Below, piece after piece: positions 50,701 through 64,000 of a DNA stretch of 64,000 nucleotides (position 1 is its first letter; every line of letters begins with the position of its first letter). This DNA is from Anisakis pegreffii (Eukaryota > Nematoda > Chromadorea > Rhabditida > Anisakidae). The notes beneath the pieces were generated by a model. It did not search any database. It was not told the DNA's origin and was given only the letters and a program-made list of their open reading frames with translations. The stretch is from the NCBI GenBank assembly GCA_035041965.1, contig JAPYMA010000315.1, positions 1 through 64,000 on the forward strand. The letters run 5' to 3'. The translations under genes were made by a program, and so were the position numbers.

Positions 50701-53700
50701 ATTATGAATTTATACTCGTAGATATGCGATGAAAAGTTTTGGAATAGATTCTTTAAGTAGTATTATCACAAAAATCAGCAGCGTGAAAAAAAGGACCGAT
50801 ACGGTGCTTTGCATGCTTCAGCTGGAAATAACGACTCATTAAATAAATGCTTCGAACAAGTCTGAGTACTGATTCGTGAGAATTCGATCGTGACGAATGA
50901 ATGAAATCACAGTGATACAACTAATAATAATGATACTACTGATGAGGTTGCTTTTTCGGCTTACTTTCATCATCATTATGGCGGAAGCGTTCGTTTTATT
51001 AGTGCAAAAACCTCGCTGAGAATTGTCGAACAGTAATAGTTTCATTCCCTGACTAAAAACAGGTAACTAAATAAAATTACGAAAGTTTTCGAATCCATAA
51101 ATCATGCTTAAAAACTTCAATATGGATTGGATCCTATCAGATTAATTGCAATCATCATGTTGCCGAATATATATATATATATAATTTCTAGGTTTTTTAA
51201 CCAACGGAACTAAACAACCTTGCTTTGTTACATTCAGATTTACAAAAAGCAGCGTTCGAAGACTATTTGAGAATCGCAGTATAGACAAAGTCGAATGTAG
51301 AAATAAATCTTATAGTGAATGTGTGTCATATCAATCACTTGAAATGACAAAAACGATATTATTTATGCGAACTACATTTGATATTTGTCTGATAAAAATT
51401 CATTCAAAACATCACTAGACAAAATGTGGTTGTGAAATTGATGCGATTGATTATTCTATAAATGTGAGACGTAACCGATCGTCACGAGATCACTGTATCT
51501 CTTCATCAGTTTCACTCTCTTAAAAGTGCTATTGCTATTTGATAACATCATTTGATGTTCTCACTATCATCGTCGAGCGATATGCGGCCGTTTATTGCTT
51601 GATTTCGGCGCTGATCGATTCAAACTTCTATTTATGGACCAGTACTGTAGCAAATTTGAACGCTTCATTCAAAAGCATTGTTGACTTCAATACCAAATGA
51701 TGCTTCGAAATTTATTTCTGTATAAATATCTATCGATAGCAATCTGTTGTACTAGTTAAAAACGATTGTAAATGTAATCTTTCTAACTCTCAAATTAACC
51801 ATGCTCACATATTTGCCACGAAATACTGACAATTACGTAACAATAAAGAAGACGCTCAGAAGTTTCAGTTGTTTCTGCAGCCGTCTTTTAGAATTCAGAA
51901 AATGATCACTGCGATTTTGATGCGAGAACATATCGTTCTTGAATTTATCATCAAACAAATCTACCTTATAGTTCCACTAAAAAGTATTGTGAATATCTAC
52001 CAACAGTGAGGTGTGTTTCATCGTGAAAATGACAGATATTGATATTTCTCATTCTCATAACTTCTATTCAACTGACTTCGTCACACTCTTCAACCAAAGA
52101 AAGTGATAATTATAAACGAAATGCACTTATAGCGTAATATTGCTAAAATGATATTGTAACTTGATTTGATTGAATCTGTTGAATTGATCGTTTCAAATTG
52201 TCAACATTCGACCACTGCCCAACTCTAATGAAATTGGTTCAATCAAATGTCGAATTTAAGCAAAAAATCAAAACCTCGAAACATGTCACTCGAATTATTC
52301 TCTCTGTGATTTGTTATACCTTAAGTTGAAATGGAATAAATTGCGATATTGTAGAACAAGAGTTATTGAAACTGAATTTAAACAAATGCGAGATAAACGA
52401 TAAATGAGTTTTGCGTAGAGAATTAAAGTGAGTTTGATCGATGTGGAGGTGCATGCCATCTCAAAATCAAATTTATGCCAGTTGATTGCATTAGTTCATG
52501 AATTAGTTGATTGCAATTATCAGCTAGAAATCGATGAGGCACCTTATTAAATAACTAAACTTCTCATTACTTAAACTGCTTCATTGAAGGACTGCTTGCT
52601 TAAAGGTGAAAATTGAAAGTTTATCTAATGTTGACTTAAGTGCAAAAGATTTTCTGAAAGTTTGTTGGCAATGAAAACGAAGAACTTGAATGAACGTTGC
52701 CATGACAATCGCAAGCATTCAGCATCATTGTTCAATCTCCTCATCTCGTTTCAATTAATTACCTTTAAGCATTTTATCAAACAACATTTCTCATGTCTGA
52801 GACGTGCATAGTCCCTGAAGTTACTGTCACTTTGCGATATTCGACACCTTTAATTAAATCTATTTGAACGCATATTGATCAGATATCTTGCTGATATTTG
52901 TTTCAGTTATATTTCATGCTCTCGTTTCAATGCCTGTCGATCATTATGAATTGTTAGGTTTCAGTCCAACTTTCATCTTCAACACTATTTCACCTCAACT
53001 GCAAAAACAAGGAGACCATCAAACCACTGTGCCAACAAAATATATGCACATAATTCATCTTTTTTCGCATTAACCAATTTCTCGTGGACGTCGCTTGAAA
53101 AATTCGTCAATCTTCACCCTAACAAAACAAGGAAATGATCAAATAGCAAATGCTTGAACAAATAGCAAATCCGAATCCCTCATTTAATTTATTTATGTCA
53201 TCATCCGATGCGCTCATTTTGCCAAATTCATTAAAATTTTGTGAGAGTATTTCTCACAATTCTTATTCGCTCCACTTTTTATTTTTCATCGCTTACATCC
53301 AATCACATATGACACTATAATAATATCATCTAGAGCATTAATTCTCACTTACAACCAAGCGAACAATTTGCTTGAATCTTAAAATCTAACCGATAACGGT
53401 TTGATACATACATTCATCATGCCACATCAATAAATGAACGATGAATACTATTCGTCTTTATGATTGAAATGAATGGGTAAGCGTCAACAATAATGATGCA
53501 AACACGAATTTGCATAATTCTATTAGTTCGATGTGCATAGCTAACACCAATCCGTCCTAATATGATGCAATTACACGTATTATATGTGATGATAACTCAG
53601 CAATTGCCACTATATCATTCTATAATACATTTTATCGCATTTTTTCATGGGTCGTTAACTAACCGCTCATTATTGCATCTTATTGGAAGTATCATCGACT

Positions 53701-53992
53701 TTTACGATGATCGGAAATAAATCGATGATTTATCGTTGAATGGTGAAACACATGATATTTATTTCATACAGAAATCAAGAATGCATCCGAAGTAAAAATC
53801 AGTTTGTGAATGTAGCAATTCATGAGTGTGGTGCAATAGGTGTTGTTTCTGTTCTTTCACAAATATTCCATCAACCGTGATCGAATGTTTTCGTCGTACG
53901 TTTCTCATCCATCTATTTCATCGCGTCATCACAAACAACCAGTAATCAACCAACCATCCAGCATTAATTCATCACAATAATTATATTAACAC

Positions 53993-54082
53993 TAATAATA
54001 ATGATAATAATAATTATTATTATTATAATTATTATTATTATCATCATTATTATTATCATTATTATTATCACTATTATTATAA
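53993..54082. repeat. Imperfect ATT/ATC microsatellite
   Basis: About 90 bases of ATA/ATT triplets, interrupted by ATC. In one frame it reads as a long isoleucine run, which is a by-product of the repeat and not a protein. Confidence 0.95.
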
Positions 54083-55796
54083 TCATTAACATCATTATCG
54101 AATACATGAAAGTATATCACATTCACATTCACCACAATCGAATGAACAGCAACAGCCACAGCAAATCAAACCATCCCCTAAACAAACGAGACCCATCCCT
54201 ATGATTATTTCTTTCTGTGGTCCGCCGTCACTTTACAAAAATCAAAAATTTCTTCACGCGTCTTTTGTTCGATCCTTAGCTGCATCATTCATACCGTTGC
54301 TGTTTGCCATCGCTATGTGCATTCCCATTTGTCATGCTTCTTGTTACTAATAGTTACTGTTAAAAACATTCAAGCGCATACCATAAATGATTATCGCCAT
54401 TGAAACGTACATGTGATATTCGTTGTTACAATAATGACAACAATGCCGTCTGTCATTCATGAAATAAGTTTCATCGTTCATTCGAATAACTAACTCTATT
54501 TGGCTGCATAAAAGTCAACATTTAGTGGCTGCTGTATTTTGATGACAGAACCAATCTCTCACAAACCCAACAACCACTTTAATGAACCATCCATCCCAGT
54601 TCATTCTTCTTTGACAGAATATAAATTCAAAACAACGAAAAAAACGAAATGATCGTAGAAAGATGCAACGTAACCAAATCCCTCGTCACCAATTAAATCG
54701 CCAATTATTACTTATACCGAATTCCCCAGATGAATCGCTTTCAAAGTATCGTTCTTTGAAACACTTGTCATTCCTTTCAAATTGTCATTCTTCGTTAAAT
54801 GCACTAACTAATTGAGTTGACCGTTACCGTTCTCAGTTTCTTATTTCTTCTTCGATGATCTCTGAAAGATTCATTTTCACTTCTCATAAACGATCTTTGG
54901 CACACGCCATTCAGAACCACTTCAAACACCAACTTCGTGAAAATTCTCCAGAAATCATTCATAATAAATGTTTTGCACTGTTTCTTTCAGCTCATGTTCC
55001 CTGATCGTTACACAGTACTATTTTGCCTTAGGCAATTGCTCGTTGTTTTGTTTTTCTCACTTAACGATCACCATCAGATGTATTTTGTCAATTCGCAATG
55101 TTCTACACACCCATCCTTATCTTTTTGCATTCCTGATTAATAATTTCCTGGGCATTGCTTCGACAAATGTTTGACTTCCAAAGAAAGCAGCTGTGATGAC
55201 CATTCCTTCTCATTGACTAATTTAATCGCCATCTTTTCAATGCTCCCTTCTCCTTTAATGAACGGTGTTATGACCATCATTTAAATGAACACATTTGAAA
55301 ACAGTTCATATTTTACTACCCGTTTCAAATCAAACACTTATATTAAAAACGAATTAATTAAGAAAACAAAAATTCGAACAATAAGTATTGCAACTCGCAA
55401 CCAAAACGTTCACCGCCGTACTTCATAGTTATCGCATCCATCAATTTATCATTTCATTTTTCGAACAATATCGGCCATTCTCGACGATCACGAGGTCATT
55501 CTTCATCAAAGACAAAATATCGTTTACATCTAGCAATGAAATTTTCCAAAAACAAAGTTCACAAGTTTTGTTGCTGTGAATGATTGTTCATTTAATGCCA
55601 ACAAAGTTCTACTGGGGTGCAAGCGAAACATAATCGAAGGCCATCAATAATGCAGTTAAACATTATGAAACAATCGTAGTAGTCCAAGCGGAATTGTTTT
55701 CATCCTGTTGATGATAAAACACATTTATGAACTAATAGTTTGCATTCACGGTTGATCCAAACAGCAAACCAAACTTCTGCAAATGTACTAATTTAC

Positions 55797-56185
55797 TTAT
55801 CCATACATATAACACATTGCGAGTTTATGCCTCTCTCTTATCACCAATATTACAAATATCCCATTCTTCCTTCCTTGACATCCTTCTTTCCACGAACGTA
55901 ACGGTGCCAGCGTAGGAAATCATCCGACTTTACGAAATTCTAACTTCGATGATTGATTTGGCAAGCATAGAGGTGTAGGGCTAATCTCCCATATTCCTAA
56001 AATAATTCCTAGGGAGAGGGACTGAAAATAAGCCCAGAAATACACTCCGCTTGATCGGTTGAATATGATCGCTTAAAAAAGCTGTTTGAAGCAGCCGGCA
56101 GTAGCCGGCAATCTTTCGAGATCGATCACCGAATAGGTTCGTAGCAATCGGCTTATTGAACTTCCACGATCAAACGATGATGAAT
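55797..56185. repeat. Dispersed repeat copy upstream of the SLC4 gene
   Basis: Matches about 13270-13690 in order and orientation, including GAGTTTATGCCTCTCT, TTCTTCCTTCCTTG, GATTTGGCAAGCA-like and CGTAGCAATCGGC. It lacks the 3' part present in the UTX-intron copy and ends about 320 bases before the first recognised SLC4 exon. Confidence 0.7.
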
Positions 56186-56525
56186 AGATTATGGCTCGAA
56201 TTTATTTATTCATTTATTCGCTTGATTTCAAAAATTTATTCGTTCCATTTATGGAATAATTTTTTTCTTTGTGATTGAAACGATTGACGAGTATGATTGT
56301 GCTTATTGTCAATGCGGTCAATTACAATATAAATTATCGCCCTTTACGAATGCATTGCCACGTTAACATGCGATTGCTCATTTCACTTTTCTGTAAATGC
56401 TCAATTCATTCTCATGAATTATCAGGTGATATTCGAAAGATGCACAATAAATCAGCATATAAAAATTCGATTCTCTCAAATATCATTCCGTGGATATTTC
56501 AGGCCTTAAGAGTGGTTTGGGTAGA

Positions 56526-59500
56526 ATGCCATTAAGGGGCAGCCATGGTGGTCCCGATTTTAGAGGAAGTCAGTCGAGCATTAGGCGACGCAAAAGTATC
56601 ACCGAGGAATATCCCAGACCGTCGGTGTTTGGAGGACGTAGGATTTTGGTCTTTTCTCTGGAATTTTTTAAATATTTCAATTATTGATCCGATTAATGAT
56701 TTTGATCAGTTTCAAACGAATGATGGAATTTATGCATGAAACAATTCGAATTTTTTGCATTATCAAACAACACTCTTCAGGAATTATCAATGAATGTGAA
56801 AGCAGATTCATTGCATTTGAAAATATCAAAACCGAGCACTGCAATGAAGAAGCCGATTCGAATTTTTTGGATGTTTTGATATTTGACGTTTATCGTATTG
56901 AACTTTTTGAGGTTTAGATGTCATTATTCATTTTCACGATGGTAGTTAACATACTGAATTCGTTGTTTCAGAAGATCTACTGTTAGATCCATTGTTTGCG
57001 ATACAAACCCTTCAAGTTGGTAACCATCCTGAAAGTTAGTCATTGCTTTCCATTCTGATTCTATTCAGTCTACCGTAGTTTCGAAAGCGACTAAATTCAC
57101 TAAACTCTTTTTTTTCACCGATCAAATAATACAGTCGGAAACCACCACATAATTAATTGATAACTGAGTGTTCTCTTTCAAAAACCGTACTTAATCAATT
57201 CAAAAACCGTACTTGATCAATAGAGATAGTAAATCAGTCATCAGTTACCTGCAATAAAAAAACCCACGTGTCCAGTTGTTCCAAAAATAACAAGCTCATG
57301 ACACATCCTGTTATTCTTATTGTTAAACGTCCGATAAAAGCTAAGCAATTTATTATAACATTCTCAATGAGAACATGCGAGTAAACTGAAAGGAAGAGTA
57401 AAACACTTCAATCATATGAAATATTGTATCCGGCGTCAAAGTACTTGTTACATACACTTCAGTACACAGGAAGTACAAAGATGTTTAAATTCTTGGTGAG
57501 ACTTCATCGTTCGATTAACACTCACTATCAGATACAAATTCATAGTTCATACAAAATTATAAAAATTCATAGTTGCTCATTTAAAAAAATTCATAGTTTT
57601 TGAAACAATATCTGTGGCAACCATATATGATAGCATTGAGTGTGTACATTATGCCGTTTACTATATTTCCACCGAACGATTGCCTTCCTTGACTCGCTGT
57701 TGTACAGCTGGATGCATTTATTACATAACAGATTGAACCGTAATATAATCAGCGTCCACTTCTTCTTCATATGAATAATGAGGTCACCCTCTGAATCTAC
57801 ACACTAGAACAGACCTTCATTCAAGGTTTTGAGCACAATGATAATCAAAGTTCGAATCAAGATAATTGCTCTATTAAGGTCCCATTCACAATGTGCGTCA
57901 AGTGCTTGAAGCAAATCGAGACGATAATCCATTACTATATACGGAAATGCTTGAGATTGATACATCTGATGATGATGATGACTTACACTGGAAACAAGTA
58001 TCTCGGTTAGTGACCATTTCAGTCAGTATTTTTTAGAGACGTGCAAAGCAGAAGTTCGACTAGAATTCAAGTAAGCTGAAAATGAACTGGAAGGTTTTTT
58101 TCGATTGAGATGGATTCTTCATAAAAACATTAGAAAATGATCAGTTGGTAGATGCATTCAATCTGCTTCAATCGATTTACTTCTTATGCAATTGCTCATG
58201 GCACTCGATTGGCGACGAAAATTGTGAACATTCCGACAATTCAAACGTTTCATTATACGCATTTTTTCATTATCGTAGATGAATTGATCAGTTCATCGCA
58301 TGGTTCAGGTGTGAGAGAGTTCAATTAATCATTGCGGTCTCGTGAACTTAACAAGTATTTCAACAGGTCTCTTTCTGCGAATGAGAAAAGTTTTTTTGCT
58401 GAGATCTCATTCGTAATCAAAAACTCATTTGCTTTTGAAATATTATTTCATTCTTCAGCGGATTTTTTTAACTTTCTTTTTGCCGACGTTCCTTCGCCAT
58501 TCGCCATCACGAGGTAACGCATCAAAAAAGCGATAATGTCTGCCATGAAAAACTGCTAAATTGTTCTGTGAATAATGATTTGTAGTTGGATAAAATATGA
58601 GCAATCAGTGGAAGGTGATGGAACAAGGTTCTCAAAGCCACATATTACTCTATTATCAGTGCTCGGCCTTTTACAACTCAAAAATTGCTTGCGAAAGGGA
58701 GTGATTATTTTGGATGCAGAACTGAAAAATTTTAAAGAAATATCAGGTGTGCAATAATTTATTTATCAAAACATACTAATCGTTTTTGTTTATCATTTTT
58801 ATCACTAAAGTCAATCGATCCGATGACATCTTCAGAGTGTTCGGCGTACAAATTTTTGTCAAGTCACCGATTGTTCATTTAGCAAAGAAATGTCCAACAA
58901 TAAGTTCAAAGTCTCAGTTACCAAACAATGTTCACTAACGACCCCGCAGAGGTGGGGAACCCTTCCGAATGTGAACTGGAAAAGCAAACCAGTACTCATT
59001 GTGTGGTTTAGAAAATCCGCGCTGACTTTATATTGTCGTTGTTATTGGTACAACGTTTGCTCTGTTCTTTCTTCATCATCGGTATTACACCACAGTTTCA
59101 ATAAAGACTTGTAACCATTGATCAATAAATTTTAGAAAAATCGACTCAGCTTCGGCTTCGCAGTTCTGAAAATCCATCTCCACACTAACTGAGAAATTGT
59201 AAAATTTTCACTCAAACTCTACCACCTCCGATTGTGCATCTTCCAAAATTTCGGCTGCGGCTCCAATGTTTGCTTCTTCTCGTTCTGGCTCCAAGAATAA
59301 ACTTATTGGCCTTAGCTTCGGCAACTGACCGTTACTGCGACATTTTTTTGATGGAAACAAATAAATTCTCGGATTTGGAGCTTAGGCATTACTGCTGATG
59401 ACAATCATTTGCAACTGTTGTTTTCCGTATCTACGATTCACGGGTGCCTCTGCAGGGGAATTCGCGGTGGCTCCGTGGGTGCGGGAGGTTCTCTGAGAAC

Positions 59501-62500
59501 AGGTATCCCTGCGACTCGGCGTGATGGTTCACTCTCCCGCGGGTGCAAAACTGAGGGTAGGGGATTGTTCCAAATCTCGAACAGTATTGCTAATTGTAAG
59601 ATATCAAAAAGCTCATGTGAATCGACATCACCTAATAACGCGAGTGACTATTATTTTAGAGCACGTATGTTACGTTCAACATGTGAAACACATTGCAAAA
59701 TGTAATCAAATTGGTGTAAGAGTATTTGAGCTCGAAATTGCTTTCAGATACGCTTTGCTCAGCTTGGATTGAGCGTGGCCATATCAATGAAGAAAACTCA
59801 TTGGCTATTAAAGACATTCTCAACGCAACTAAATTACATCTCATTGGTAAACGACTACGTCCAGCTGGCGAGCAAAGAAAGGGTACGGTATGCTCTTTGA
59901 GTGAGCAAACACTGCTTTATCCTTTTACAGCATTTCACTTTCAGTTTTTTCTCTTAGTTCGAAACTCAGAACATTACTCTCTATTACTACGACTTTGTTC
60001 TTTCTTTTCTTCTCGAACCGTATCTAATATTCTTCCAAAAGAGCAATTTACAAAAATTTCTCATCTAAAAGTTGGCAGTTTCAATAATCCTTCCTGCACT
60101 TTCAATGAGGAGTGGCGTTAAAAACTGGAATAAAATATTGCAAAGAACACTGCATCTATCATCGCAATAAAACTCAAACGAATCTCTCAACGATACGCAA
60201 ACAATCAAAGCAAAGCGCATTCCCGTGCATGAGAATGAATATGCAGCTGAACAAAAAAAATTGAGTGTGAATAATTTTTAAGGAGAGATGATAAAACTTC
60301 AAAGCGAAGTCAGCATGAATGACGCATACGCGAATGCCGAAGAAACAATTGCAGAGGTATTTTGTTCACATTCATCATCTCATCAATTGAAACTGATTGG
60401 TGTAGCAATGTTACCGAGCCTGAGACGGGCTACCATTTGGCTTCTATCTAATTATCCATTCAATCGATATTGATTCTGAAAACCGATTGAGCAATTTGTT
60501 TCTCGGAGAGTTGATTAAAAACGACACTTTGAATTGTTCTGATGCGATCAACAACGTTCTTCATTACGGTCAATCAAAACCTTCTATTCATCTATTTTAA
60601 CCCTGCCATTCATGAAAAAAAATTTACCTTCCGCCAAACGCATATTGGAATCATTTTGATCACACGCCACTAATGACCACCTTTTAGCTAACTAAGTGAC
60701 AATTTTGACGACAATTTGAGAAAACAAAATTTGTTGTGATATGTTCCAACCGTCGTATGAATTTTATAGAAATTATCAACTAACAGCAAAGTTTTTTTTT
60801 ACGTTCAATTCAAGCGAACCATTATTTGCGCTCAACGAGCCTATTGCTAGTCATTAAAAGACGAATAAAAAACCATCAATATGATTGCAGAACGAACCAA
60901 TATCTTTATCTAATTTACATTGGTAATGATGGAAGGAATTGCTTTATACAATTGTAAAAAATAATATTCTTAAAAACTGCAGTCAAATAAAAACAGAAAC
61001 AACCGACTTGAATATCTCTAAGCAAACAGCATCACATAGAACAACTGAGCATCGTCAATAAATCTAAACCAAAGTCGTTAAAATCCCCAGAATTAAAGGA
61101 ACAAACAAAAAATCACTTGTTTAATTTTCTGTAAAATTATTGTTCACTACTACTCTGCACCTAGTTCTTCATTGTCAATATAAGTAATTTATTCGAATGA
61201 TCATCAGTGTGATTTTTTCTTTCATCGCATATGCAATATAGTACGGCTTAGCCACGAGACGTCCACATCGGGAATTCATGTCTTCTAGGCCAGGAAAAAG
61301 TGATAGAGCTCCCAACGAAACGTGTTCACTTTAGATATTCACATCTCGCATGCATGGCACCTCATGCTTATCGTAGCCATGAAAAAAGTCTCATAACTGT
61401 TATTATGGAATTCATCCCTTTACAAGTGTATGTAATTCATCATTTTGCAATATTCGTTTATCGTTTGATCGAGTAATGTGTGCTTCGAGCCGAAAGCCAG
61501 TTGCCAGTAGAAATGCAGTTAACCCATCAGATGAATTTGACTGCACTCAGCTTATCCACTCCAATATCATCTTACATCAACCATGGCCCTTATTTGATAG
61601 AAACACCAGAAAGAGCTCTTGAATGATGCGTTGGAATCGCATATCAAGCAACCTCATTCTCAGAGATTTTTTTCTGCAAAGCTGGAAGAACGCCCACAGT
61701 TCTAGTTTTTCATGACATCCCGCAGGTATTAGCTTGGTTCATGTATCATTAGCACCATAACTGCTATTCAAAGGCGTTGAATCAGCTGCTAAATTCTGGT
61801 CCTCTAAAAAGAAATGACATATCGATAAGGCGACGCTACTGTGAAACTCATGTTCATTCGCATGACCGTCATCATACTTGATCTAGTGGTTGATCAAAAA
61901 TGGATCAAGAATCAAGAATAACTTCTCGCGAAAAGAATGAAGAGGACCAGATTCGTTGGCATTTATAGGCATCAACGATCAATTTTTCAACGAAAATTGG
62001 GTTAAGGTTAAATTGACTCCAGTATGCGTTTGGCGAGTGGTCATTTTCTTGCGTGATAACTTCTCGCGAAATGATGTGAACCTATCGGAAAAAAGGCATA
62101 CATAGTCTTTAGGGACTTGAAATTAAAGCTCACGGTTCCACCGGAGAGCAGAATGCCATCGGGTCAAACTTGGTATGGGCTTAAAATGATCCTGATAGGC
62201 GTTCTAGGCTTAACGAAATACTTGTTCTTTTGTGACAGTCAAATCAAGTTTTTGATGCAATTGAATAAGTCGACAAATGAATCAGAGAAATTGTTTGAAA
62301 ATGATACCAAATAATTTAAAGTACGAAACAAGGCAAATGAAGAAGATAACACCGGGTACGAATGCAGCCGTTGTACTCGTTGGTCACGTGAATGCTATCG
62401 AAAAACCAGTATGTGCTCTTGTTCGGTTGGATAAACCAAAGGTTTGTTCATTTGTTCTTTATTACGATCGTAAATTATAATATCAATCATTCCTCCTTTC

Positions 62501-64000
62501 ACTAAGTCAAATGTGAGTGAACGTTCTTCTACGGCATTTATACGCCGTTCCACACTGTTGCAAATCCGAACCACCAATTCAAATGTTCTTTCTTAGAATC
62601 AGTACATTTCAAAATATCGATCTCTCATGCAAACTAAACCAACGAATAAGGATGACGTAAATGAAGAAATAAGACTAAGTGAATGATCAAATCAATATCT
62701 ACTAACCAAGAAAATATGCTGTTTTCTGCGCTCTCCTCAAAATTCTCAGGAGGAAGCGCTAATAATATCGGTTCTTCAAATCAAATAGCACATCCTCTTC
62801 AAAAGCGCAAATTACGGAACCGTTTGAGTTGCATTCATGAACTTCAGCTGATCAATTAATTGCACCGTATAATAAAAGACAAATGTACGATTGAATATAC
62901 CATTTTCTGTGAGAGTTTAGGGGTTAAAATTCGAAACGTGGCTTCCGTTTTGGTTTTTGATAAGAGTGTGAAAAGTCAGTTTTTAATGCACTGAAACTTA
63001 TACGTATGTAGCTATTTTCTGGGCTTTGTCGGGTTTTTTTTTGCAAAGAAACGGCACATACAAATCAGAAAACGGGTTCTACTTCAGATTCTACGCACAA
63101 AGTTCTCTTAGAAAGTGATATTCTCTTTCTTTTTTCATACCCGTGCATCATTACAAAAATTATGACATGCATCAATACAAAATTTATTTGGTAAAAATTT
63201 CATTAAAGTACTTTATCATGAAATTGAAACACACTTGAAGTGGTCATTGCTGTTCAATATCATTCGCTCATCTTCGCAACTGGCCATTCATTCTAGACAT
63301 TGCCAACTTGATGGATACTTTGTGTCATGAAACACCACCCAGGAATGAAACTTCATCACACATAAAACTTAGATATAAGTTATCAACGATTAGCATTTGC
63401 CAGAGATATACAACTTTCTGACCGATTCAATTTGATTGATGATGTTTCGACATCGTGAGCGTATGTTAGACATGCTTCTATTCCAGCCAAACTTTCCCAT
63501 CCCTGTCCTCTTCCTTTTCTCCTCCAAGGAATAGAACAGAACAGTTCCAAAAAGGGACGCGAAGAATAGAACTGAATAGTGCAAATGAACAGCGAAATAG
63601 AACAGTTTGCCGGAAGCGTGAGTTACCGAAAACGTACGAATACTGATGAAAATAATAGCAATCATTTGATTCCCAACAATATTAATGACAACAAACATTA
63701 CTGCTTATGTTAAGTTCAAAACAGAAGGGAATTTTCATTATTCAAATATGAATTGAGTTCATCAGTGAGAATGTACAGGTAAGCTGAAAAATGAAGATAA
63801 ATCAATGGAGTCCTAATTGAAACTGACAGAGTGGAGTACCACCGCGAAAATCAATACTGTCATTTCAGGTGCTATACCCGGAAGTACCAAATATACCTCT
63901 ACCAGTGCATTTTATATTTGTTCTTCTCAATCCGCATGATCATTACAGCAATGAAAGTAAATCGATTGGTAGAACAATGGGAGCTTTATTTTCAGATGAG
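56526..64000 (+). CDS. SLC4-family bicarbonate transporter, N-terminal part (gene runs off the window)
   Basis: SLC4 proteins exchange or cotransport bicarbonate across the plasma membrane; the window has only the cytosolic N-terminal domain. Exons in phase: 56503-56637 (ATG at 56526), 56972-57019, 57879-58005, 58586-58746, 59748-59882, 60283-60356, 62322-62441, 63869-64000 (continues). Diagnostic blocks: RWIKYEQSVEGDGTRFSKPH (the W-x-K-[FY]-E-x-x-V…RW.KPH signature), LLQLKNCL, MKKITPGTNAAVVLVGHV, KPVCALVRL, and PEVPNIPLPVHFIFVLLNP followed by SIGRTMGALFSDE. The first exon sits directly behind TATTTCAG and its in-frame ATG is 23 bases in, consistent with trans-splicing; upstream exons are not excluded. 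A six-aspartate run (57966-57984) precedes the core. Features are mixed between anion exchangers and Na-bicarbonate cotransporters, so the transport mode cannot be told. Confidence 0.9.
57180..57221. repeat. Two-copy 21-base tandem repeat in SLC4 intron 2
   Basis: AAAAACCGTACTTAATCAAT is followed at once by AAAAACCGTACTTGATCAAT. Farther on, about 57537-57599, AATTCATAGTT occurs three times. Both are small local duplications in the same intron. Confidence 0.8.

Larger units (their letters stand above)
47757..56502. other. Large gap between LBP/BPI and SLC4 genes; no gene seen
   Basis: About 8.7 kb without any recognisable coding sequence; the longest frames are near 70 codons and unlike known families. 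It holds the ATT microsatellite (53993-54082) and a dispersed repeat copy (55797-56185). Some may be SLC4 5' untranslated exons or distant regulatory sequence. Confidence 0.4.

Noticed and set aside
54001..54204. Open frame with a long isoleucine run
   Set aside because: By-product of the ATT microsatellite.
1..64000. CRISPR array, prokaryotic operon or integrated virus
   Set aside because: No spaced identical repeats, no long intronless genes and no viral or transposase proteins were seen; the genes are spliced animal genes.

Overview
The window looks like nuclear DNA of a nematode, probably a parasitic one. It is AT-rich, the genes are split into many short exons (about 50-260 bases) with TTTCAG-type acceptors, and several first coding exons sit just behind acceptor-like sites, as expected for spliced-leader trans-splicing. 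The proteins are animal proteins: Deltex, UTX/KDM6A, POLD3, folylpolyglutamate synthase, a thrombospondin-repeat protein, an LBP/BPI lipid-binding protein and an SLC4 bicarbonate transporter. Introns reach about 2.6 kb and gaps between genes 1-9 kb, so this is not a compact Caenorhabditis-like genome. Species is not determinable by eye.

Layout. 1-1448: no gene recognised; direct repeats. 1449-5255 (+): macrodomain-RING-Deltex-C ubiquitin ligase. 6948-20083 (+): UTX/KDM6-type histone H3K27 demethylase in 24 exons with seven-plus TPR-region exons, a JmjC domain and the C-terminal zinc module. 20084-23779: no gene seen. 23780-27140 (+): POLD3, third subunit of DNA polymerase delta, ending in a PCNA-binding motif. 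27141-31312: no convincing gene; holds an inverted repeat with nested tandem repeats. 31313-34797 (+): folylpolyglutamate synthase. 35947-38338 (-): small secreted protein with three thrombospondin type-1 repeats, the only minus-strand gene. 38339-43436: no gene; a dispersed repeat copy and a (TA)n tract. 43437-47756 (+): secreted LBP/BPI/CETP-family protein. 47757-56502: no gene seen; an ATT-rich microsatellite and another dispersed repeat copy. 56526-64000 (+): 5' part of an SLC4 bicarbonate transporter, running off the right edge.

The genes are not an obvious pathway. UTX (chromatin), POLD3 (replication and repair) and the Deltex protein (ADP-ribose and ubiquitin signalling) are nuclear or plausibly nuclear; FPGS retains folates in cytosol and mitochondria; the TSP1 and LBP/BPI proteins are secreted. 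Gaps are too large to argue for operons.

Most striking points: fusion of a macrodomain to a DTX3L-type RING-DTC ligase; a recent 78-base duplication across an intron-exon junction in the UTX gene; an in-frame arginine-rich leader upstream of the FPGS start, recalling dual-targeted FPGS; and a dispersed repeat family sampled four times. Exon models were made by hand from splice sites, reading-frame phase and remembered family sequences; no alignment program was run.
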